From: an uncultured Lachnospiraceae bacterium
GTDB taxonomy: Bacteria > Bacillota > Clostridia > Lachnospirales > Lachnospiraceae
Length of the DNA stretch: 64,000 nt
Reading direction: 5' to 3'
Assembly: GCA_900316075.1 (NCBI GenBank)
Contig: ONBT01000009.1
Location: 1 to 64,000, forward strand
The notes below the pieces were generated by a model that was not told the origin of the DNA, did no database searches, and was given only the letters and a program-made list of their open reading frames with translations. The position numbers were made by a program, and so were the translations under genes. Positions 52,825 to 60,045 of the stretch are shown here, piece after piece. The stretch's first letter is position 1. Each line of letters opens with the position of its first letter.

Positions 52825-53802
52825 TCATTCAGTATGATTTCCCTCTTCCCACCAAGGCATCTGCTGAAGTATTGCCTTCATCTCCTTGGGGTGAAGATAA
52901 TTGGAATTTAGTTCGGACTTCTGATATTGGAGATATCCACCTGCCGACCACTGAATCAACATGTCGGTAAAGAATCGTTCCCAGCTGAAGTACTGGCTGC
53001 TTTCAATATATTCTTCCGGTGCTGCAAGAATTTTTTGTATATCTGGGAAGTTAATCAAGCCGGACCGCAGGATAAGCCATTCGAAGGACTCAGGGAAATA
53101 GCACCTGATGGATGGCCTTATATGCATCAGCTGAAACAGGTCGTTCATTTCCGGACCAATCGCTGCTCCATCCCCTATAACCATCAATGAATCCGATGAA
53201 ATTTTTTCGGCGGATTTTCTTAAATTCGATTTCCCATGGGCCGAAGAACAAGAAATGCTGCGGTCTTTGACAACGGCAGAAAAGAATTCGTATCCTGAAT
53301 TGGAATCTTCAATGAGAAGGTCATCTGGCATATCAGTCGAAACATTCGTCAGCGAACTGTATATCCTGTACATTTCATTGTATACGCGCTTTGTATCGTG
53401 ATATTTACCAGAAGTATGGATTCCATAAATTTCGTCCACGGAATAAGGAAGATTGGGCAGGTCTTCCCGGGTAATCAGAACGAAATAATTATCTGAGTTT
53501 TTTACCGCATCAGCAAAGGTCTGGGAGGTAATGAATCGATTTTCTTCATCAATGAAAATAATATTCTCATGAAGCTGTGGAAGAACAATCTCCCAGTCTG
53601 CAGCTCCAAGGACGCGAACCGGCCGGTCGCACTGCAGGAAGATCCCGGATTCATCCCCCATTACAGATGCGGCTTGAATCAGGTCAATCAGAGTTGTTTT
53701 CCCGGTCGCACTATCACCGCGGATAATTGTGATATTTCGCCGGATATCAAACTCATATCGTAATTTGTTATTTTGAACAATTACATGATGCTTGCCCTTC
53801 AT
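52825..53802 (-). CDS. P-loop ATPase paired with DUF4869 protein
   Basis: 325 residues. Walker A GDSATGKTT near residue 29-37 after a beta-hairpin N-terminus (IIRGDSATGKTTLIDLIQAA), Walker B NIIFIDEENRF near 80-90, and a VLITREDLPNLPYSVDEIYG sensor-like segment. The second half (about 170-325) has no motif I recognise. No membrane helix. ATG overlaps the DUF4869 stop (TGATG), so the pair is made together. AT-richer than the surroundings, suggesting recent acquisition. Function unknown; a switch or sensor ATPase is a guess. Confidence 0.75.
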   Translation of the reverse strand: MKGKHHVIVQNNKLRYEFDIRRNITIIRGDSATGKTTLIDLIQAASVMGDESGIFLQCDRPVRVLGAADWEIVLPQLHENIIFIDEENRFITSQTFADAVKNSDNYFVLITREDLPNLPYSVDEIYGIHTSGKYHDTKRVYNEMYRIYSSLTNVSTDMPDDLLIEDSNSGYEFFSAVVKDRSISCSSAHGKSNLRKSAEKISSDSLMVIGDGAAIGPEMNDLFQLMHIRPSIRCYFPESFEWLILRSGLINFPDIQKILAAPEEYIESSQYFSWERFFTDMLIQWSAGGYLQYQKSELNSNYLHPKEMKAILQQMPWWEEGNHTE

Positions 53803-54251
53803 CAGTTCTCCTTTATCCGGAATATTTCTTTCAGGTACTCCTGATAGTTTCCCACTTTCTTGCCGGTATTGAGTATTTTGGCGCGGAAGTCCTCAACATG
53901 GCTGAAATCCATTACATGGTGAAGATTGATTGTCAGGTTTTTCTCTTTTCCGATGTTAACAATCCACTGAGCACAATTATCTCCACAGGCAGAAGCATTA
54001 AATATTTTTCCGGAGTCATCAAAGGCCATCAATAACAGGGTCTTCACCCCTCCGGATAATTCTTTCGGAGAGACCGGCCCGAGGACAGGGCTTTCAATCA
54101 AATGAGGTCCGACGACTTCAGATTTGTCTATATCCTGAACCATTTCTTTCGCAAGAGGCTGCTCCAGCCAGGAGTCTTCATATGTATTGTCAAAATAGGT
54201 CGGCGGATGATAGACGGTATTGGGTGCATCTCCAAATATAATGTTGAGCAT
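53802..54251 (-). CDS. DUF4869 family protein
   Basis: 149 residues from the ATG at 54251 (GAGGAG nine bases upstream). MLNIIFGDAPNTVYHPPTYFD, DIDKSEVVGPHLIESPVLG, LSGGVKTLLLMAFD, NASACGDNCAQWIV and HVMDF are the conserved blocks I associate with DUF4869. The CGDNC pair could be a redox or metal site. First gene of a two-gene operon with the P-loop ATPase. A promoter region with CTAATGT-type repeats lies at about 54320-54360. No function is established that I know of. Confidence 0.75.
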   Translation of the reverse strand: MLNIIFGDAPNTVYHPPTYFDNTYEDSWLEQPLAKEMVQDIDKSEVVGPHLIESPVLGPVSPKELSGGVKTLLLMAFDDSGKIFNASACGDNCAQWIVNIGKEKNLTINLHHVMDFSHVEDFRAKILNTGKKVGNYQEYLKEIFRIKEN

Positions 54252-54417
54252 ATACAAGTTCTCCTCATCTACCAAATATGCAATGATACATAAAATCATT
54301 AAAATGCGGAAAAAGTTTAAACATTAGAATATTAGCACATTAGCATATTCTTTGCGCAGATTTTACCCGAATGGGGCTGAAAGTCCTTAGCTCCGGTGTT
54401 AAAATGGGTGGTGAACA

Positions 54418-54428
54418 ATATTAGTCAT
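54418..54428 (+). repeat. Dispersed leader motif copy (ATATTAGTCAT)
   Basis: Lies 20 bases before the TTG start of the HAD gene, followed by GAAAATAATGGAG that includes its ribosome site. Confidence 0.5.
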
Positions 54429-54448
54429 GAAAATAATGGAGAAGCGCC

Positions 54449-55093
54449 TTGAAAGCAGTGATTTTCGATATGGACGGAACGCTCTACGATACGGAGCGGA
54501 TTTACGGGGAGGCCTGGGAGCGGGCCGGAATTTCCCACGAGCTCTATCTCAGGCTCATCGGCAGGAGCCACGTGAACATCGTGTCCCTGCTCAATAACTG
54601 CGGCTACAAGGGGGAGGAAATCTGTGCGCTGAAAAAGAAGTACACGGACGAACTCCTTGAGAAACGTGGGATTCCGGTCAAACCCGGCGTCATCGATACA
54701 TTGAAGTGGCTGCAGGAGAGGAAGGTTCTCACCGCCATCGCCACTTCCTCCCACATTTCCGTCGCGGATCGGTATCTCGACGAGACGAATATGCGGGGGT
54801 ATTTTTCAAAGGTCATCAGCGGGAACGGCCTCGAGCACGGGAAACCGGAGCCAGATATCTTTCTCTATGCCGCGGACCAGCTGGAGACGGACCCGGAGGA
54901 ATGCGTCGTCGTGGAGGACGGCTACAACGGGGTCCGGGCCGGGAAAGCCGCGGGCATGACCACGGTCATGATTCCGGACCAGGTCCTGCCGGACGAGGAA
55001 ATGCGGTCTCTGGCGGATGTCATCCTCCCCTCGATGGAAGCCCTGCCGGCCTGGCTGGAGAAGCAATTGCCTGTCTTTTCGCCTTCCTCCTGA
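54449..55093 (+). CDS. HAD-superfamily hydrolase, beta-phosphoglucomutase-like
   Basis: 214 residues from a TTG at 54449 with GGAGAAG upstream. Motif I FDMDGTLYDTE, motif II AIATSSH, motif III lysine in GLEHGKPEPDIFLYA, motif IV VVEDGYNGVRAGKAAGM. Cap domain of the alpha-helical C1 type. Probably a sugar-phosphate phosphatase or phosphomutase. The metallophosphoesterase gene starts 52 bases after it, so the two may be co-transcribed. Confidence 0.9.
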   Translation: MKAVIFDMDGTLYDTERIYGEAWERAGISHELYLRLIGRSHVNIVSLLNNCGYKGEEICALKKKYTDELLEKRGIPVKPGVIDTLKWLQERKVLTAIATSSHISVADRYLDETNMRGYFSKVISGNGLEHGKPEPDIFLYAADQLETDPEECVVVEDGYNGVRAGKAAGMTTVMIPDQVLPDEEMRSLADVILPSMEALPAWLEKQLPVFSPSS

Positions 55094-55145
55094 GTTTCGC
55101 CTTGCGGCCATATGAAAACGTAAGGGAATGGGAGGTGAAAGACCG

Positions 55146-56519
55146 ATGAAGATAGTACTCTGGATAGTGTTGATTCTTATAGCCCTGCTGGTCATCGACG
55201 CGAAGACTCCTGCTTTTGCATGGCTGTCGAAGCTCATTGCCCGACCGGATTTCAATCTCATCAATTCCTTCCCGCCCATCGAATACGGGCCGGACCGCCT
55301 GGTTCCGAAGATGGATGACGACGGAAATTATTATTATGAAACAGATCGGGCCCTGAGGGTCATGCAGCTCACCGATGTCCACTTCGGCTGCGGCCTCTTC
55401 ACCCGGAAGGCCGACAAAAAAGCCATGAATGCGATCTACGCCATGCTGGCCGCCGAAAAACCGGACTTATGTATCTTCACCGGAGACCAGATCTACCCGG
55501 TCATCTTCCAGTCCGGGACTTTCAACAATCTCCTTGAGACCCGCTTTTTCATTGCCTTCATGGAGCACCTGGGCTGCTATTATACGGTCACGATGGGAAA
55601 CCACGAGAGCGAGATCTACTCCCCGGGCAGCCGGAAGAAGATTGCCGAGCTCTACGATTCCCCGGAGAATCACTTCTGCATTTTCAAGACCGGCGAAGAT
55701 ATCGCAGCGGGCATTTCCAAAGGACGGACCGGCTTTGACAAGCTTCCGCCCTCTGTGCAGAAGACTGCCATTTCCACTGAAATCAAGGACTTCGGCTACG
55801 GCAACCAGGTCATCAAGGTGAAGAATTCTGTCGGCCTCATCACCCAGGCCATCTTCACCATGGACACCCATTCCTATACCCACGGGGACTATTTCGGAAT
55901 TCTCTACCTCTATGACGGTCTCCACCAGACCCAGATTGACTGGTATGAGGAGACCCTGCAAAAGCTGGCAGAGGAGAATAGGAATGTACTGGCCGCACTG
56001 CAGGAAAAGTCCGGAGGATCAGGTGCCGACCAGGTGCCGGAAACTGCAGGCGGGGAAAGTGCGGGCTCCTGCATGCCCCCTTCCTGCGTCTTCATGCATA
56101 TGCCCCTCGGGGAGTACAAGACCGCCTTCAATGAAATCCGTGAGAATAATGAAAAACCCACGGCGGATGCGCGTCTGGTCTTCGGCTCCATGACCGAGAC
56201 TGGAAAGCGGGAAATCTATTGCAGCGTCTACCCGGACAGCATGTTTGAAACCGTGCAGCGGCTTGGCTCCACGAAGGCCTTCTTCTGCGGCCACGACCAC
56301 AAGAATTTCTTCAGCATCGAATACAAGGGAGTCCGCCTGACCTACGGCCGGGCCATCGACTACTTCGTCTACCGGGGCATTGGAAAGCAGGGCCGCCAGC
56401 GGGGCTGCATCATGATTGAGGCAAAACCGGACGGAAGCCTTACAATCACGCCGGAGTCCTACTATCAGGACAAGTATTCAGGAGTCTTCCCGAAGGAAAC
56501 GGATATCAAGGACCTGTAG
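55146..56519 (+). CDS. Membrane-anchored calcineurin-like metallophosphoesterase
   Basis: 457 residues from the ATG at 55146 (GGGAGGTG upstream). One N-terminal helix (IVLWIVLILIALLVIDA) without a clear signal peptidase site, then dimetal motifs MQLTDVHFG, IFTGDQIYP, TMGNHESEIY and FCGHDHKNFF. A Gly/Ser-rich insert around 300-320 (EKSGGSGADQVPETAGGES) looks unstructured. Probably acts on phosphoesters at the cell surface, resembling Ppx/YkuE-like or Dcr2-like phosphatases; the substrate is unknown. Confidence 0.88.
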   Translation: MKIVLWIVLILIALLVIDAKTPAFAWLSKLIARPDFNLINSFPPIEYGPDRLVPKMDDDGNYYYETDRALRVMQLTDVHFGCGLFTRKADKKAMNAIYAMLAAEKPDLCIFTGDQIYPVIFQSGTFNNLLETRFFIAFMEHLGCYYTVTMGNHESEIYSPGSRKKIAELYDSPENHFCIFKTGEDIAAGISKGRTGFDKLPPSVQKTAISTEIKDFGYGNQVIKVKNSVGLITQAIFTMDTHSYTHGDYFGILYLYDGLHQTQIDWYEETLQKLAEENRNVLAALQEKSGGSGADQVPETAGGESAGSCMPPSCVFMHMPLGEYKTAFNEIRENNEKPTADARLVFGSMTETGKREIYCSVYPDSMFETVQRLGSTKAFFCGHDHKNFFSIEYKGVRLTYGRAIDYFVYRGIGKQGRQRGCIMIEAKPDGSLTITPESYYQDKYSGVFPKETDIKDL

Positions 56520-56563
56520 AAATCAGGCTGGTCCCGGGTCCGGACAAAAGGCTCTCTATTTCC

Positions 56564-56596
56564 GAAAAAAAGCGGCGCGGCCATCACGGCCGCACC
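56564..56596 (-). terminator. Terminator of the Crp/Fnr gene
   Basis: Arms GTGCGGCC and GGCCGCGC around GTGAT, followed by CGCTTTTTTTC on the minus strand; shares its stem core with the terminator at 52274. Confidence 0.8.
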
Positions 56597-56617
56597 ATAT
56601 TATTCTCATGAAAAATC

Positions 56618-57292
56618 CTATGCCTCCAGCTCCTCGGCGTAGACTGTGTACTCGTTTTTGTCAAAGTCGATGAGGCCTTCCTTTTTCATCGTCGAAAGTG
56701 CCCGGGTCATTGCCGACCGGTTCACGCCCAGGTAGTCGGCCATGCGGGTCCGGTTCAGAGGGGACTGGACGGTCCGCCGGCCCTGCTTCTGGACCAGAAT
56801 GGAAAGGTAGGAAAGAATCTTCTCTCTGAGGGACGAGCGGGAGGAGACTTCAATCTTCTCCATCAGCATGACCCCCTTCTTGCCAAGAATATTGAACATG
56901 TTCGTCGTCATCTGGGCGTGGCAGTTGCAGCCGTCCGGGCAGGAATGAATGATGTCGTTGGCCGGCATGAAGAGGACATTCGTCTCCTCCCCCGCCATGA
57001 AGGTCACGTAGGAATTCGTATTCTTCTGCAGGGCGAAGGTCTCGCCGAAGACCTCCCCGCGGGAAATGAAGGAAAGCAGGGTCTCGTTCCCCCAGATGTC
57101 CTCCTTCACCATATTCACGGTCCCGTCGAGGACCAGGCCCACGAAGCGGATCTGGTCGTCCTCGAGGGCTATAATGTCATTCTTCTGAAAGTGCTTCTCC
57201 CGGGCGTTCAGGCACTGGAGGAGCATATTGACCCCCTTCTCGTTGATTCCGGCAAAGAGGTCGGTGTTTGTCATATCTTTCGCGGTCATCAT
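56618..57292 (-). CDS. Crp/Fnr-family transcription regulator
   Basis: 224 residues from the ATG at 57292 (GGAGGTGAGCGCT upstream). N-terminal cyclic-nucleotide-binding-like barrel (FVGLVLDGTVNMVKEDIWG, ISRGEVFGETFAL) without the cAMP phosphate cassette. A SCPDGCNCHAQM cluster with three cysteines replaces the dimer-helix start and may sense redox or bind metal. C-terminal HTH: NRTRMADYLGVNRSAMTRALSTMKKEGLI. Such clostridial regulators often control nitrosative, oxygen or heme responses. No target gene is adjacent; a palindrome in its own promoter suggests autoregulation. Confidence 0.9.
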   Translation of the reverse strand: MMTAKDMTNTDLFAGINEKGVNMLLQCLNAREKHFQKNDIIALEDDQIRFVGLVLDGTVNMVKEDIWGNETLLSFISRGEVFGETFALQKNTNSYVTFMAGEETNVLFMPANDIIHSCPDGCNCHAQMTTNMFNILGKKGVMLMEKIEVSSRSSLREKILSYLSILVQKQGRRTVQSPLNRTRMADYLGVNRSAMTRALSTMKKEGLIDFDKNEYTVYAEELEA

Positions 57293-57322
57293 AGCGCTCA
57301 CCTCCACACAAAGATACTTCGG

Positions 57323-57352
57323 ATTATAGCGGAAGTGTGTTGCAAGTGCAAC
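57323..57352 (-). promoter_or_regulatory. Crp/Fnr gene promoter with GTTGCA-TGCAAC palindrome
   Basis: On the minus strand TTGCAC, 17-bp spacer, TATAAT (57323-57328). GTTGCA-CT-TGCAAC (57339-57352) covers the -35 and is a likely operator, plausibly for the protein itself. Confidence 0.75.
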
Positions 57353-57365
57353 GCAATAACGCCTA

Positions 57366-57640
57366 CCTGTTAAATCGATACAATCCTGTACAATTTCGCG
57401 CCCTGTCCGCGCGGGTTTGCGGGGCCTGCGGTTTTTGCGTTTGCCTGTCAAATCCGTACAATCAAATACAATTTCAATCGCTGCCGTGCCCTGTTTATGT
57501 GGCTTCCAGGAAACCGAAAAATCGGGCTTGACAGGCAAATCGATACAATCCTGTACAATTTCACCCGCTGTATGCGCGGGTTTGCGCCACCTGCGGTTTT
57601 TGCGTTTGCCTGTCAAATCCGTACAATCAAATACAATTTT
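57366..57640. repeat. 165-bp tandem repeat made of four 32-nt boxes
   Basis: Boxes at 57366, 57444, 57531 and 57609, each of the form (C)CTGTnAAATC-nGTACAATC-n-TACAATTT, spaced 78, 87 and 78 bp, so that boxes 1/3 and 2/4 repeat at exactly 165 bp. The DNA between boxes also repeats (GCGCGGGTTTGCG, CCTGCGGTTTTTGCGTTTG, GGAAACCGAAAAA). Together with the promoter and terminator entries it fills the 456-bp gap 57293-57748. Confidence 0.9.
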
Positions 57641-57648
57641 GGGCATGA

Positions 57649-57694
57649 AAAAGCCCTGTTTTTGCGGTTCCCGGGAAACCGAAAAACAGGGCTT
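57649..57694 (-). terminator. Terminator of the ArsR-type gene
   Basis: Long stem with arms AAGCCCTGTTTTTCGGTT and AACCGCAAAAACAGGGCTT (one bulge), followed by TTTTC on the minus strand. It lies inside the last part of the 165-bp repeat region. Confidence 0.85.
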
Positions 57695-57748
57695 GCCTGT
57701 CAACGGGAAGGTGGTCTGCGAAAGGTGCCGTCAAGAATAAGGTGCCGT

Positions 57749-58666
57749 TCACGCTACCGGCTCGTAAGTGAGAGTGGTCTTGATGTCCTGGGCGTAGTTG
57801 CCGAAGGTGCGGCCGAAGACGGTCAGGCCGCCGACGTGCTTTGCGTCGTCCTCGACGGAGAAACGGAAGCGGATCTGGCTCGAGGGGTCGATGTCCAGGT
57901 CGTCCATGGTGACATCAGAAATCTTGAAGCCGTCAACGAAGGTGCCTTCGCTGTTGATATCAAAGACTTTCAGAAGGCCGTACTGGTTCCAGTTCGAAAA
58001 CCACCAGTCCGGGGTCAGGATGCCTCTCCGTTCGCCGAAATCGCCGGGGGAGGTCCACATGCCCACTTCCGTCCCGTTGACGGAAATCGTGATGTCGGAG
58101 GGCCAGTTTTCATTGACTCCGGGCGCCTCGGAGGAGATTTCCGCGGAGACCTTGATGCTGGTGATGCGGTTGTTCTTGGGGACGAAGTTGGGAATCATGT
58201 ACTCGACATAGCCCCGCATGAACCAGAGAATATCGGCCTTGTAGTGGTCCGTATGGGCGAAGTAGCGGGGGTCGTCGACCTCTCCGATGACCTCGGTCGG
58301 GGTGGAAAGGCCGCAGGTCGGATAGACGTGGAAGTCGGAATACTGGCCTACCTTGATGTCCGCGGAGACCACGTTCTCGTTCCGTTTCGGGGGCTCCATA
58401 TTCACGAGGAGCTTGTCAATGGCCAGGGACAAAAGCTTCTGGTTCCCGTGCACGGTAGAATCCTGGGAGACCCGGACTACGCCCGCGGATTCCAGCTTCT
58501 GAATGTGGGCCGTGAGGGCTCCGTTCGTAATGCCGATGGCCGCCGCCAGTTCCTTCATGGAAATATTGGGATGGATCTGCAGGTATTTCACGATGTCGAT
58601 CCGAACATCGGAGCCCAGCGCCTTGAAGAGCTCCCGGGCTTCTTCAATTGTATCAATCTGCAGCAT
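57749..58666 (-). CDS. ArsR-type winged-helix regulator with C-terminal beta-rich domain
   Basis: 305 residues, far longer than metal-sensing ArsR proteins. Winged helix in the first 90 residues (LFKALGSDVRIDIVKYLQ, MKELAAAIGITNGALTAHIQKLESAGVV). The remaining 215 residues form a beta-rich domain with PTCGLSTPTEVIG, ITISVNGTEVGMW and TPDWWFSNWNQYG, which looks like a sugar- or ligand-sensing sandwich. Located at the downstream end of the arabinan gene block, so it probably controls it; carbohydrate sensing is inference. A motif copy lies 26 bases upstream. Confidence 0.85.
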   Translation of the reverse strand: MLQIDTIEEARELFKALGSDVRIDIVKYLQIHPNISMKELAAAIGITNGALTAHIQKLESAGVVRVSQDSTVHGNQKLLSLAIDKLLVNMEPPKRNENVVSADIKVGQYSDFHVYPTCGLSTPTEVIGEVDDPRYFAHTDHYKADILWFMRGYVEYMIPNFVPKNNRITSIKVSAEISSEAPGVNENWPSDITISVNGTEVGMWTSPGDFGERRGILTPDWWFSNWNQYGLLKVFDINSEGTFVDGFKISDVTMDDLDIDPSSQIRFRFSVEDDAKHVGGLTVFGRTFGNYAQDIKTTLTYEPVA

Positions 58667-58691
58667 GTCTTCGTTCCGCCTGTTCTATTTA

Positions 58692-58706
58692 TATGAATAA
58701 TGTAAA
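58692..58706 (-). repeat. Dispersed leader motif copy (TTTACATTATTCATA)
   Basis: Reads GGGCTTTACATTATTCATA on the minus strand, upstream of the ArsR-type start; G-to-T variant at the central position. Confidence 0.55.
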
Positions 58707-58897
58707 GCCCACCGGGTACCATAAAACACCACAGCACCGCGGTAAAGCGAATATTCTCAAGTATTTTATACAAATCTAAAATTCATTACAAGTACCCGTT
58801 TGCCGCATTTTTGACTGCATTTGCGAAAACTCGAAAGGCAGCAGACATAAGGCTTTTGAGCCCGGCAGCCCTTCATTCGGAAGCATATTCCCGCAAA

Positions 58898-59149
58898 TTA
58901 CTGCCACTTCTTCTTCGGACACCGGCCCGCCTTGGCGTTGGCCCGGTAGACGATGAAGCAGCCGCAGGCCCGGCAGGTGGAGCCGCAGAGGAGGTCGCAG
59001 TGCTCGCAGACCTGCATGCGCTCTTCGGCCTTCTCCGGAGAAACCAGCATGTCCTGAGGCAGCAGAGCCACATATTTTTCGGCCTCTTCGGCCTCCTGAA
59101 ATGTCATGCAGCGGCGGCAGAGGCGCCGTTCATCTACAACAGCAGGCAT
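58898..59149 (-). CDS. DUF6171-type cysteine-rich small protein
   Basis: 83 residues from the ATG at 59149 (GTGGAGGAAAG upstream). Cysteines are arranged as LCRRC, then CEHCDLLCGSTCRACGCF, then RCPKKKW at the end, suggesting one or two zinc sites. It resembles the DUF6171 proteins of Lachnospiraceae. Cytosolic, no helix. Role unknown. It lies 95 bases after the YesL-family gene in the same direction. The 231-bp gap below it (58667-58897) shows no gene. Confidence 0.75.
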   Translation of the reverse strand: MPAVVDERRLCRRCMTFQEAEEAEKYVALLPQDMLVSPEKAEERMQVCEHCDLLCGSTCRACGCFIVYRANAKAGRCPKKKWQ

Positions 59150-59244
59150 AGCTTTCCTCCACAGAAAAGTTCAAACAACACACAGGCAATACATATATGC
59201 AATGCCAAACTCCCGTCCAGACAAAGAGCCTATCTCTCCCGGAT

Positions 59245-59916
59245 TCAGAAATCCTTCGTGTAGTCCTTTTCCTTCTCCATCTCCCGGTCCTCCGGGCTCA
59301 TGACCCGGCGGAAGGTGTTTTCCAGGGCAAAGTCCAGATAGAGCATGATGAGACAGGGGATGACCAGGATGAAAAAGGGCATGTCCCGAACTATTGTCAC
59401 CGCAATAATCAGAAGGGCAATCAGGCCCAGGGCCCAGAGGAAGCAGTTGAAAAAGAGCATGCCCCCGTTTTTAAGGGAGCGCTTAACTCCATCAGAAAAG
59501 CGGCCCCGATAACAGAAGACGAAGGCGCCCCAGGCAATGACGAAAAACTGCAGGTAGTAGAAAATCACATGCACAGCCCCCACCCAGGCCACGTCCGGAT
59601 TGGCGGCGGCCAGGGAATTCATGAAGACCACGTCGAAGTGGACGAGGGCAAACAGGGCTTCCACCGCCAGGGTGCATAGAAGGGAACTCTTGAAATCCTC
59701 TTTGAAGACCTTCCAGAAGGACTTCCAGATATAGCCTCTCCCGCCCCGGAACTGGTTGTGGACCACATAGTACATTGCGCTCGTAGACGCGCCGGCCGTC
59801 ACGACGGGAAGGCAGAGAATCAGCCAGAGAATGCTGATATAGAAGGCATCCGCAATCTTTGCGATGACCCGGAAGACCACATTATCATAATTAAACTTCA
59901 TAACTCCGTCTTTCAT
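59245..59916 (-). CDS. YesL-family (DUF624) membrane protein
   Basis: 223 residues, about five membrane helices. Starts KFNYDNVVFRVIAKIADAFYISILWLI and contains GASTSAMYYVVHNQFRGGRGYIWKSF, the conserved YesL block. YesL proteins sit next to carbohydrate ABC permeases or glycosidases and are thought to assist transporter complexes; none is encoded here. Placed right after the GH51 gene of the arabinan cluster. Confidence 0.88.
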   Translation of the reverse strand: MKDGVMKFNYDNVVFRVIAKIADAFYISILWLILCLPVVTAGASTSAMYYVVHNQFRGGRGYIWKSFWKVFKEDFKSSLLCTLAVEALFALVHFDVVFMNSLAAANPDVAWVGAVHVIFYYLQFFVIAWGAFVFCYRGRFSDGVKRSLKNGGMLFFNCFLWALGLIALLIIAVTIVRDMPFFILVIPCLIMLYLDFALENTFRRVMSPEDREMEKEKDYTKDF

Positions 59917-59932
59917 AGCGATTACCTGTAAT

Positions 59933-59943
59933 ACGCATTGCGT
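59933..59943. repeat. ACGC-ATT-GCGT hairpin motif
   Basis: Same 11-nt palindromic core as in the 29.7-33.1 kb hairpins, here in the 129-bp gap between the YesL and GH51 genes. Confidence 0.6.
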
Positions 59944-60000
59944 GCTTTGTAAATTTGTGTAAAGTCACGCAATAGAGCTGTCCTTCCATTTTCAATACCG

Positions 60001-60039
60001 AAAAGAAAACCGGCTGACGGCTCTGACACCGCCGGCCGG
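60001..60039 (-). terminator. Terminator of the GH51 gene
   Basis: Arms CCGGCCGGCGG and CCGTCAGCCGG with one mismatch, loop TGTCAGAG, then TTTTCTTTT on the minus strand. May be partial, since the YesL gene follows. Confidence 0.82.
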
Positions 60040-60045
60040 TAAAAA

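Noticed and set aside
57293..57703. A 137-residue N-terminal extension of the Crp/Fnr protein through the 165-bp repeat
   Set aside because: The frame is open because 165 is divisible by three, but a consensus promoter and GGAGGTGA site sit just before the internal ATG at 57292, and the extension has no folded-protein look.
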